The notes beneath the pieces are model-generated. The model saw only the letters and a list, made by a program, of their open reading frames with translations. It ran no database searches and was not told the DNA's origin. From Tolypeutes matacus (taxonomy: Eukaryota > Chordata > Mammalia > Cingulata > Chlamyphoridae): a stretch of 64,000 bases of DNA. Location of the stretch: NCBI GenBank assembly GCA_026826555.1, contig JAKSZT010053837.1, forward strand, positions 2,483,687 through 2,547,686, read 5' to 3'. Below are positions 11,746-20,944 of this stretch, piece by piece. Positions within the stretch are counted from its first letter, which is position 1. Each line of letters starts with the position of its first letter. A program made the position numbers and the translations under genes.

Positions 11746-12999
11746 GCACTGGGTTAGTTGCAAGGATGGCTGAGACTTTTCCATAATACTCCTCCCCTGG
11801 CCATAACATCAAGATTTAAGGGAAATAACCTAGTTTTGTATTTCTGGTAAGATCATCACCCCAGTGCCCAGCCATAATTCTGCCTCCCTCACAATCATGT
11901 ACCTCCCAAGAGACCAGTCCTGGCAAGGAGACTACAATTAGACCTGATTTGCCATTTTCCCTTGTTTGCCTCAGGCACACTACCTGAAGTCCAAGCAAGG
12001 TGCAGAATGGAATGTGTGCAATGCTATCACTATGGGTTTATGGAAAAATCACTCATAAACTACCAGTTTCCCCTACACCACCCTATTATTAACACCTTGC
12101 CTTAGTGTGGTAAATGTTACAATTGATGAAAGCACATTTTAATAATTGTACTATTAATTCAGTCCACAGTTTAACTTAGGGTTCACTGTCTGTGTTGTAC
12201 AGTCCAAAGGATTAAAAAAATTTATTGCAGTAACATATGTATAATCTAAAATTTCCTCTTTTAACCACATTCAAAATATATAATTCAGTGCTGTTAATTA
12301 TGTTCACAGTGTTGTGTTACCATCGCCACCATCCATTACCAAAACTTTTCCATTGTCCCAAATAGAAACTGTACATTTTAAGCCTTAACTCCCTATTCTT
12401 TATCCCCACCCCAGCCCCTGGTAACCTATATTCTAGATTCTGATTCTATGAGTTTGCTTGTTCTAATAATTTCATGTCCGTGAGAATATATACAATATTT
12501 GTCCTTTTGTGTCTGGCTTATTTCACTCAACATGATGTCATCAAGTTTCATACATGTTGTTACATGTTTCAGAACCTCGTTCTTTTATGGCTGAATAATA
12601 TTCCATTGTGTGTATATACCACATTTTGTTTATCCATTCATTGGTTGATGGACACTTGGGTTGCTTCCATCTTTTGGCAATTGTGAATAATGTCATTATG
12701 AACATTGGTGGGCAAATATTTGTTTGAGTCCTTGCTTTCGATTCTTTTGGGGTATATACCTAGAAATGAGATTGCTGGATCATGTGGTAATTCTATACTT
12801 AGCTTACTGAGGAGTTGCTAAACTGTCTTCCACAGTGGATGCACCATTTTACATCCCCACCAGCAGTGAATAAGTGTTCCTATTTCTCTACATCCTCTCC
12901 AAAACTTGTAATTTTCTGTTTTTTTTTGAGTGGTAGCCATTCTAGTGGGTGTGAAATGGTATCTCACTGTGGGTTTTTTTTTTTTTAAGTTAGATTTTT

Positions 13000-13438
13000 C
13001 TTTTTCTTTTTTTTTAAGATTTATTTTTATTTTTTGGCGGGGGGGGCCCCCCCCCCCATTGTTTTATACTCTTTATCTGCTCTCCGCATGTTCTTCTGTG
13101 TCTGCTTGTCTTCTCTTTAGGCAGCACCAGGGACCGATCCTGGGACCTTCTGGAGTGGGAGAGAGGTACTCAGTCTCCTGCGTCACCTCAGCTCCTGGTC
13201 TGCTGCGTCTCTTACTGTCTCTCCTCTGTGTCTATTGTTTGCTGTGTCATCTTGCTGCGCCAGCTCTCCTGCATAGGCCAGCACTCCGTGCGGATCAGCA
13301 CCCAGCATGGGTCAGCTCTCCGTTCGGGCCAGTTCGCCGCATGGGCTGGCTGTCTTTTGCCAGGAGGCCCCGGAAATCGAACCCTGGACCTCCCATCTGG
13401 TAGATGGGAGCTCAATCGCTTGAGCCACATCTGCTTCC
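13000..13438 (-). mobile_element. DAS-type SINE, long form
   Basis: Same organisation as 4193-4625: A-rich tail as a plus-strand T run, body, and reversed head ending 'gagccacatctgcttcc'. Lies in L1 copy B. Confidence 0.93.
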
Positions 13439-13447
13439 TGGGGTTGC

Positions 13448-13625
13448 TTTTTTTTTTTTTTTAATTTATTTATTCATTTATCCCCCCCTTGCTGCTTGTG
13501 CTCGCTGGGTCAGCTAACCGCGCCCTGTGGGCGGGCTTTGCCCTCACCAGGAGGCCCCGGAACCGAACCCGGGGCCTCCCATATGGTAAATGGGAGCCCT
13601 ACTGATTGAGCCACAGCCGCTTCCG
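13448..13625 (-). mobile_element. Young short DAS-type SINE
   Basis: One of six near-identical copies marked by 'ccccccttgctgcttgtgct' and the end 'gagccacagccgcttcc'. The duplication 'ggggttgctttt' flanks it and lies in the ERV1-type LTR fragment to its right. Confidence 0.93.
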
Positions 13626-13630
13626 TGGGG

Positions 13631-13915
13631 GGGGTTGCTTTTTAAACCATTAATTATTCCTCCCCTTGTTAATGTTTGAGGGAGGGGTCCCAGCCGTTTG
13701 CTGTTTTGATTGATTACCCCACCTGTCAATTCCCCAGGGGAGAGGGGCAATAATAAGGCCTCTTGAGAATATCTGGGTTTTTTTCCTTGATCCTGGATGA
13801 AATCTCATGGGGTTCTTTCAGCAGCAGCCTTCTTGTGGGGTCTTTCTCTCAGGGGGTTTCCAGGTGGAATTCCATGGCCATGTGTTTCATGGCCATGTTT
13901 TTCAGCCAGGTTTTA
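13631..13915 (-). mobile_element. ERV1-type LTR fragment (5' half)
   Basis: The reverse complement matches the U3 part of the LTR at 30993-32000, including the 'ggggtaatcaatcaaaac' and 'ggaataattaatggttt' blocks. The polyadenylation half is missing, cut off where the young SINE sits. An endogenous retrovirus remnant with no coding sequence. Confidence 0.8.
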
Positions 13916-13947
13916 GATTCATCTTCCCTTTCCCTAAACTAGCTGGC

Positions 13948-13976
13948 CTCACAACCGCTTGAGCCACATCTGCTCC
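13948..13976 (-). repeat. SINE head remnant at an L1 site used twice
   Basis: Only about 28 bases of the tRNA-like head remain ('cgcttgagccacatctgctc'), followed by 'ctgtaatacgtttt' of L1. Copy A carries a full SINE at the same L1 position (4193-4625). Confidence 0.7.
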
Positions 13977-14789
13977 CCTGTAATACGTTTTAACACTGGG
14001 GAGTGTGAGTCTTCCAACTTCATTCTTCTTTCTCAAGATGGCTTTGGCTATTTGGGGTCTCTTACCCTTCCGTATAAATTTGATGAATGGCTTTTCCAAT
14101 TCTCCAAAGAAGCTGTTGGAATTTTGATTGGGATTGCATTGAATCTGCAAATCACTTTGGGTAGAACTGATATCTTAACAATATTTAGTCTTCCAATTCG
14201 TGAACACGGAATGACCTTCCATTTATTTAGGTCTACTCTGATTTCTTTCAGCAATGTTTTGTAGTTTTCTGTGTACAAACCCTTTACATCCTTGGTTAGA
14301 TTTATTTCTAGATATTTGATTCAGTTAGTTGCTATTGTAAATGGAGTTTTTTTCTTGATTTCTTCTTTTGATTGTTGTGGATTTTTCAGGATTTTTGTAT
14401 ATAGGATTATGTTACCCGGAAATAGGGCAAGTTTTATTTCTTCCTCTCTTATTTGGAGGCCTTTTGTTTGTTTTTCTTGCCTAATTGTATGGCTAGAACC
14501 TCCAGTACAATGTTGAATAGCAGTGGTGACTGTGGGCATCCTTGTTGCTTCTGATCTTAGAGGGAAGGTTTTCAATCTTTTACCATTAAATAGGATGTTA
14601 GCTGTGGGTTTTTCATAGATGCCCTTTATTATGTTGAAGAAGTTTCTCTCTGTTCCTAGTTTTTTGAGTGTTTTTTTTCAAGGGGGCCTTGAAACTGCCC
14701 CTTTTGTCAACTGCCTTTTCTGCATGAATTGAGAAAATCATGTTCCCCCCCCCCTTCTTTCTGTTAATGTGGTGATCTTATTTACAGGA

Positions 14790-15265
14790 ATTTGAATGTC
14801 CCCTGTCCTCTCCAGGAAACAGACTTTTTCCCTCTCCTGGGTGTTCTTCTGCAGGACTTAAAGTAGGTAAACCTTTGCCCCAGGCTTCCTAACTAAATTG
14901 TTTCTTACTCTGCTTTTCAGTCTGAAGCTGCTTTTACTTGAAGGGCAAATTCTGGGAGGGGGTGGGGTATTCCAGAGAGGAGTTTCTCAGGTCAGTCTTT
15001 CCCAGCCAAAACAAGGCTAGGGACCCACAAAGGGAATGCCAGTGGGCTCCAAACTGTCCTGGGGAGAGGCTGAGGGAGGGGCCAGGAAGAGTGCTAGGAG
15101 CTTCCCCAAAGCTGTGCTTTCTTGTCTCTGTACCTGCCAAGCAAATGCAGCCCTTCAGCTGTTGTCTGCAGCTCTGAGGAAGCACATGTCTTTAAGTCTT
15201 CCCAGGGTGGGTTGGTACAATGGCTGCCCTCAGAGCTGGGTCCCTAGCCATCTGAAGTAGCTAAT
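14790..15265. other. Unique DNA, no gene seen
   Basis: No recognised repeat. ORFs on both strands near 14934-15185 overlap each other and have no recognisable domain. Confidence 0.5.
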
Positions 15266-15279
15266 CAAAAGCAGTGATA

Positions 15280-15805
15280 GGGAAGCAGATGTGGCTCAAG
15301 TGATTGGGCTTCCGTCTACCATATAGGAGGTCCAGGGTTCAATTCCTGGGGCCTCCTGGTGAAAAGCAAGCTGGCCCATGTGGAGTGCTGGCCCATGCAG
15401 AGAGCTGGCCTGTACAGGAGTGCTGACCTGGGGTCGGATGTGGCTCAACTGGTTGGGCGTCCGTCTCCCATATGGAGGGACCCAGGTTCGATCCCTGGGA
15501 CCTCCCAGTTAAAAAAAAAAAAAAAAAAAGGAGTGCTGACCTGTATGGAGAGCTGGCGAGCAAGATGACGCAACAAAAAGAGACACAGAAAAGAGACAAT
15601 AGGAGATGCGGCAGACAAAGGAGCTGAGGTGGTGCAGAAGATTCAGCGCCTCTCTCCACTCTGGAAGGTCCCAGGATTGGTTCCGAGTGCTGCCGGAGGA
15701 AGCACAAGCAGACACAGGAGAACACACAGAGAGTGGACAGCGAGCACAAAACAATGGGGTGGGGGGTGGTGGGGAGAAATAATTAAATAAAATAAACCTT
15801 AAAAA
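15280..15805 (+). mobile_element. DAS-type SINE, long form, with a nested SINE
   Basis: Target duplication 'aaaagcagtgata' at 15267-15279 and 15806-15818. The body is interrupted at 15431-15529 by a second SINE and then continues exactly. Tail 'aataaaccttaaaaaaaaa'. Confidence 0.95.
15431..15529 (+). mobile_element. Young monomeric DAS-type SINE nested in the previous one
   Basis: Head 'ggtcggatgtggctcaactg', B box 'aggttcgatccctgg', pure A tail of about 19. Perfect 14-base duplication 'ggagtgctgacctg' at 15417-15430 and 15530-15543. The same subfamily lies at 31285. Confidence 0.96.
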
Positions 15806-15841
15806 AAAAGCAGTGATAAGGGAAAAAAAAGCAGTGATAAG

Positions 15842-16025
15842 GGAGCAGATTTGGCTCAAGTGGTTGAGCACCTACTTCCCATGTGCAAGGTTCTGTCTTT
15901 GATCCCCTCTCTAGTACCTCCTAAAACAAAACAAACAAACAAAAGTAGCTCAGTGGTTGAGCACCTGCCTCCCACATGCAAGGTCCTGGGTTCAAACTCT
16001 GGTAACAACAAAAACAACAACAATA
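15842..16025 (+). mobile_element. DAS-type SINE dimer
   Basis: Two tRNA-like monomers joined by 'aaaacaaaacaaacaaacaa', tail '(aac)n aataaaaaa'. The target 'aaaagcagtgata' appears again just before it and as 'aaaaacagtgatt' after it, so it entered the site already duplicated by the SINE at 15280. Confidence 0.92.
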
Positions 16026-16419
16026 AAAAACAGTGATTAAAAAACAGTGGTCAGTGCTCCAGCAGTATACACCTGGCTCTTGGGGAACTGAGTCTTTATG
16101 TCCCACTCTGGCACCACTGTGAGGTGTGAGGTTGGGGAATGGGTGAGGTTGGGGAGTGGGCAATGGCTGCCGCCATTGCAATTCAGTGGCATTTACTGCA
16201 ATTTACCAGCCTCTTCTGCTCTTCCCTGGATGCTCTACAGTGTTCTACTGGTCTCCAGAGTTTCAAAAAAGTTGATTCAGACAGTTCCTGCCTGTTTAAT
16301 TGTTGTTTTGGTTGAGTGACGGATTCCTGGGGCTTCCTACTCTAATACTTTCCCACAGTCCTCCAGAGTTTTTATTATTTAAATATTAATATTTAAATAT
16401 TTAAATATATATATATATA

Positions 16420-16520
16420 GCATTTTTGTAAGCAAATGCACATATATGCATATATATTTATATATCATTTTGCAAATGTTGGTATGTATTGTGAAAATTT
16501 TGATTTTTACCCACAATAAA
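16420..16520 (+). repeat. Unclassified ~100-bp repeat, copy 1
   Basis: Nearly identical (about four differences by eye) to 52181-52282. Preceded by an AT-rich (TA)n run and ending with 'acccacaataaa' and an A-rich tail, like a retroposon 3' end. No family recognised. Confidence 0.75.
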
Positions 16521-16535
16521 AAAAAAAGGAAAAAA

Positions 16536-16720
16536 AAATGATATTGAGGTATCATTTATGTGCCATAAAAATCACATATTTTAATTGCATAGTTTGATGA
16601 GTTTTAATAAATTTATGCATTACCACAATCCAGTTTTAGAACAGTTTCATCACCCCCCAAAAATCCATTGTGTCATTTTCTTTCTATTCCTATTGTTTCA
16701 CCTTTTTTCATATTTTTTTT
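16536..16720 (-). repeat. L1 3' UTR fragment, antisense
   Basis: Order 'attgaggtatcatttatgtg', 'catagtttgatgagttttaa', 'ccacaatccagttttagaac', 'tttcatcacccc' follows antisense L1M 3' sequence, as at 45.86 kb. Confidence 0.75.
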
Positions 16721-16797
16721 TTAAAGAGAAAAAGAACCACAAATTCATACTGATATTTTGAACCCAGGTCTTCCTGTTGGTGAAATAGTCTTTTTCT

Positions 16798-17138
16798 TTT
16801 TTAAAAGATTTATCCCCCCCCCATTGTTTCTGCTCTCTGTATCAGTTCGTTGTGTGCTCATTTTTTTTTAGGGAGGCGCTGGGAACCAAACCTGGGACCT
16901 CCCATGTGGGAGGGAGGCACCCAATGGCTTGAGCCACCTCTGTTCCTGCTTATTGCATCTCTCATTGTTTCCTCGTTGTGTCTCTTCGTTGTGTCATCTC
17001 GTTGCATCAGCTCACCATGCCAGCCCCTCATGTCAGCTTGCTATCTTGCTCGTCTTCTTTAGGAGGCACCAGGAACTGAACCCAGGACATCCCACTTGGT
17101 AGGCGGGCATCCAACCGTTGAGCTACATCTGTTTCCCA
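16798..17138 (-). mobile_element. DAS-type SINE, long form
   Basis: Target duplication 'aatagtctttttct' on both sides (about 16784-16797 and 17140-17153). Two reversed tRNA-like boxes separated by the body. Confidence 0.94.
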
Positions 17139-17159
17139 GAATAGTCTTTTTCTATACTT

Positions 17160-18045
17160 TGAAAATCTGAGACAGGCTTGGTTGGTGTTGGAGCTCAACC
17201 TGGATTTGCCACCATGTTAGGTGACCCTCCCACTTTCCCTTGGGAGAGTTACCAGGTTGATGCCAACAATACTCATCCATCTCCTCCTACAATGCTGCCC
17301 ATTCAACTTGGAGTGGCTTGGCTCCATTTCCTTTTCCCCTGAGTTTGAAAACTACTAAGGCTTATGGGACAAGACATAAAATGAGGATCTATGTTGCATA
17401 TTAGAGGTCAAAATAAATGTAGTGATACCACATCAAGGTTTTCTAATTTAACTTTTATCAGATGCCAAAGTGCACAAAGTATTGTACAAAGCACAGCATT
17501 AAACAGGGGGTGCAGCAGAACACAGAAGCCATGCAAACCCCGGGAAACAGATGGCACAGAAGGCACAGAAGCCTGCTTGACCCCATCCCAACGGTTGTGA
17601 GAGCATTACTGTCATGGAGATCTTAAGAACAGCTAGTCTAGCTAGTCTACACAATGGAGTTTAGATTTCTGAAGTGAGTCCCTTCTTTTCATCACCTCTT
17701 GGTTTATTTATTTAACATAAAAACTTTATATATATATTTAACATAAAAATTGCTTTACTGAAAATTTTATTGAGTTGAGATGAGCGGAGCTGTTGGTTTT
17801 TATTTATCCAGCCTTCAGCCTTCCCCTTCTGGAGCCATTCTCCAGTAAAGAGAACTACCAAAGACCCCCCCTCTATAAGGGCTTACAAGCTAATGAAGGT
17901 GGGGGAAAAAAAAAAAAGCAATGGACAGCCCCAGTTAACTATATTGTGCCTTAGAAACTGTGAAGTGCTGTGGACTAAGGAAGGAGAGCAGGATAAGGAA
18001 AGAGTGCAGGCAGGGGGTATAATCTTACTTAGCGTGGTCAGGATG
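17160..18045. other. Unique DNA, no gene seen
   Basis: No recognised repeat or exon. Short (TA)n near 17729-17740. Confidence 0.45.
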
Positions 18046-18049
18046 CACC

Positions 18050-18150
18050 CCTTGTTTTTCAAATGAGGAAACAGCAAGTGGAGAATTCAAACGATTTGCC
18101 TTAAGCCTCTAACCAGCTGGAGGCAGAGCTGGAGCAGAACTCAACCTCGC
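18050..18150 (-). repeat. MIR fragment
   Basis: 'aaatgaggaaacagcaagtg' then 'gatttgcctt' and 'agctggaggcagagctgg' is the antisense MIR 5' half. Confidence 0.7.
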
Positions 18151-18324
18151 TTGAACTGGGCAGCGCACTGCTGCCTGGGGCTCAGGCCTGATGGGGCAGA
18201 GACCGCAAAGCAACTGGGAGAAAGCAAAAAACGGTTCCTCTCAGGCAGAGACGCCTGGGTGACGTTGTGTGCTACTTGCGAGCCACGTCACACTAGCTCT
18301 GAAGCTCTCTGTACTTCTACACCA

Positions 18325-18440
18325 TCCCTCGCTCTAAATGGGGGTAATAATTTAACACCTTCCCAGAGTAATTGTGAGGATTAATCAGCTTAATTTATGT
18401 ACTAGTAGTAGACTCTTAGTAAAAGTTAACTCTGACTATG
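18325..18440 (+). repeat. MIR fragment
   Basis: 'aatgggggtaataatttaac', 'attgtgaggattaatcagct' and 'gactcttagtaaaagttaac' follow the MIR 3' half. Confidence 0.7.
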
Positions 18441-18644
18441 ATACCGATGTTTGTTTCTGGATCCTGAACCAGACCATTCAAACCTGAAGTTTAACTTTCA
18501 TAATCAGAACCAAATTCTTTTCTCCTACCTCTTTTTACCGGCTAACATCATTCCCCTACTTCCTAAGCTGTCTCCACCATTCAAAATAAGTGTGAGAAGA
18601 TGCAGATCAAACTCTGAAGAACCAGTCAATCAAAAAATATTTAA

Positions 18645-18738
18645 GGGAGTGGCTGTAGCTCAAGTAGTTGAGCGCCTGCTTCCCATGTGCTTCCTGGGTT
18701 CCATCCCTGGTACCTCCTAAAAAAAAAAAAAAGAAATA
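18645..18738 (+). mobile_element. DAS-type SINE monomer
   Basis: Head 'gggagtggctgtagctcaag', tail of A and 'gaaataa'. The duplication 'aaaaaatatttaa' is on both sides. Confidence 0.93.
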
Positions 18739-18924
18739 AAAAAATATTTAAATCAGCAGCATGCTAGAGCTGAGAGATCTGTTTTTGCCCTTAAAGAGAG
18801 TTAATTGGAGAGATTAAGAAGTACATAATTAAAGAGCAATTCAAGGAAAGTAAAAGGAGTGCTGATTATATGGCAGAAGTAATGAAAAAGTAAACCACAG
18901 ACAATATAATGCATACCTCTTCTG

Positions 18925-19255
18925 CTCCTCTGCCCTTCACCTAGCCAACTTCTACAGATCCTTCAGATCTCAGCTCAAGAAAACCCTTCTTCAGGGGAGC
19001 CTTGCCTGACGTCCCTGACTAGGTCTAATCATGGTATTAGCAGCTTTTGTTGAATGCTGTGTCTACTTTGAAACACGTGTCACTATCTTAATTTTGTTTG
19101 ATTATTTGATTGCTATCTATTTATCTCAGACTATAAGTCCCATGAGGAGTGAGACTGAATCTGCTTTTACCTATCCTTACATGTTCAGCACCAAGCATTG
19201 TGCCTAGCACATAACAGGTACTCAATGGATATTTGTGGAATGAATTGAAAAAGTT
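18925..19255 (+). repeat. L2 LINE 3' end
   Basis: Matches the L2 3' region in order: 'tctgcccttcacctagccaa', 'ctcagctcaag', 'gccttgcctgac', 'gtgcctagcacataacaggt', 'tgaatgaattg'. Ancient and inactive. Confidence 0.8.
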
Positions 19256-19259
19256 AAGG

Positions 19260-20265
19260 TAGACTCCACAGCAGCCTAGGACACGGAGGGGGCCTGAAAA
19301 CACGGACACCTTGAAGAGGTGAGGGCATGCATTCAGATGGCGTAACTAATGAGGCAACCTGCAAGAGGCCTTGTAAATGAGCGAGAAACAAAACCCCACA
19401 GTGGCAGGCCATAGAGCCATGGAAACGGTGGCAATGCCTGTGGCTTTGGCTTCCCTCTCCCATACTTTGAGATTTATACTCATTGCTAAAAGCATCTCCA
19501 CACATAGACCACCACTCACTAAGTTATGCCGTTACTCAGGATTGCGCAAATTCTTCTCCCCCTGCCACTTCTGCAAAGTATGGACAACCTCTCAACCTAA
19601 ACCTGTAGGTTGGTTTTAGGATGGTGGCCTCCAGTTTTCCCATTTCCCAGCCAGTCCTTGGTATGAGGTAGGTGCTGCCCGTGGCGTATTCACGCTTCCA
19701 GCGAACAGAAGGACAAGTTGTGCTCTCTGGAGGCAAAGCTCAACTATGAAAAATCGTTTAGGATACAATTGAGACCGTGACTTGATTCACCAAGTTCCTG
19801 TAGACCAGAGCAAACAAAAGTGTGGTGACAAAGTAGAACTCTAGAAATGGCAGCCACTCTTGACTTTGGGGTCTACATTCGTTGTTAGGGGCATCTCTAT
19901 GACACCCATATATTCAGATTTTTAAAGAATGAAATAGTCAAGGAAATAGGAAGGGTCTTGAGTGAACTTTCATCTAGCTTGATAAAGCATGTAGGTAGAA
20001 CAGGGAAGACAAGGCCGTATGGAACCACTGAGGAGAAGGAGGACGTTCTGGGATCTGTCTTCAGACTTTAAGGCTGCGGTCAGCCAGGGTAGCCTGGGCC
20101 ACCTGTATCCATGCCCGCCTCTTTGTACCACTGCCAGAGACAGAGCCCTGCTACAAAGGTCTTCTCAAGAATAATCCTCGATGTGCCTTTTTGGAATCAG
20201 ATGGAAACAGGACATACTCTTTTTTTCCATATAGAGTATCTTTAATTTATTTCCTTTCACACATA
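19260..20265. other. Unique DNA, no gene seen
   Basis: No recognised repeat. The ORF pairs at 19254-19736 are on opposite strands and lack domains. Confidence 0.5.
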
Positions 20266-20278
20266 GATACTGTGCCAG

Positions 20279-20280
<2 letters not shown>

Positions 20281-20309
<29 letters not shown>

Positions 20310-20765
20310 ATTTATTTATTTCTCCCCATCCCTTCATTGTTTGCACTTGCTGTGTCTGTCTGTCTTCCCTGGTTCTTTAGGAGGCACCGGGAACTGAACC
20401 AGGACCTTCGATACAGGAGGGAGGCACTTAATCGCTGGAGCCACCTCCGTTCCCTGCTTTGCTGTGTCTCTCATTGTGTTTCTCTTCTTGTATCTCTTGC
20501 TGCATCATCTTGTTGTGTCAGCTCACCACGCCTGCCCGTCGCGACAGCTTGTCCTCTTTAGGAGACACCAGGAACCTCCGCTCCCTGTTTTGTTGTGTCT
20601 CTCATATTTTTCTTCTTGTGTCTCTTGTTGTGTTAGTTTGCTGTGCCTGCCTGTCGCGCCAGCTTGCTGTCTTGCTCATCTTCTCTTTAGGAGGCACTGG
20701 GAACCGAACCAGGGACCTCCCATGTGATAGGCGGGAGCTCAATTGCTTGAGCCACATCCGCTTTC
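20281..20765 (-). mobile_element. DAS-type SINE, three-box composite
   Basis: Two full antisense B-box regions (near 20385 and 20705) and a partial third 'ggagacaccaggaacctccg' near 20563. Long T run at the left. Flanks 'ctgtgccagttttt' and 'ctgtgctgtttttt' look like a degraded duplication. Confidence 0.9.
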
Positions 20766-20944
20766 CTGTGCTGTTTTTTTTTTTTTTTAAACTTTATTTT
20801 GTACATTTAATAATTGAAAACATAAGCAATTAAAAACTAAAAAGTAAACACAGATGAATAAATATATACATTTCTCAATTAAATGTAATGGATACATGTA
20901 AATTTTTTTGTTGTGCTTTTTTTTTTTGTGAATCAAACAATATA

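Larger units (their letters stand above)
12050..14782 (-). mobile_element. Old L1 LINE (copy B), antisense, with central block replaced
   Basis: 12050-12985 matches the 3' UTR and ORF2 end of copy A. 13977-14782 matches the ORF2 stretch that starts at 4626 in copy A and runs into the reverse transcriptase region. About 700 bases of ORF2 between them are missing and replaced by two SINEs, part of an ERV1-type LTR and a SINE-head remnant. Short decayed ORF2 remnants remain (for example 14048-14278 and 14321-14575). The catalytic-motif region near 14400 is mutated away from the usual FADD. 5'-truncated near 14782; non-functional. Confidence 0.88.

Noticed and set aside
12930..13403. 157-codon ORF with repeated LLFRQH-like words
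   Set aside because: It is the translation of an antisense SINE; the same words recur in other SINE copies.
15431..15505. Functional tRNA gene
   Set aside because: The A and B boxes belong to the tRNA-derived head of a SINE with an A tail and target duplication; no proper cloverleaf end or terminator was seen.
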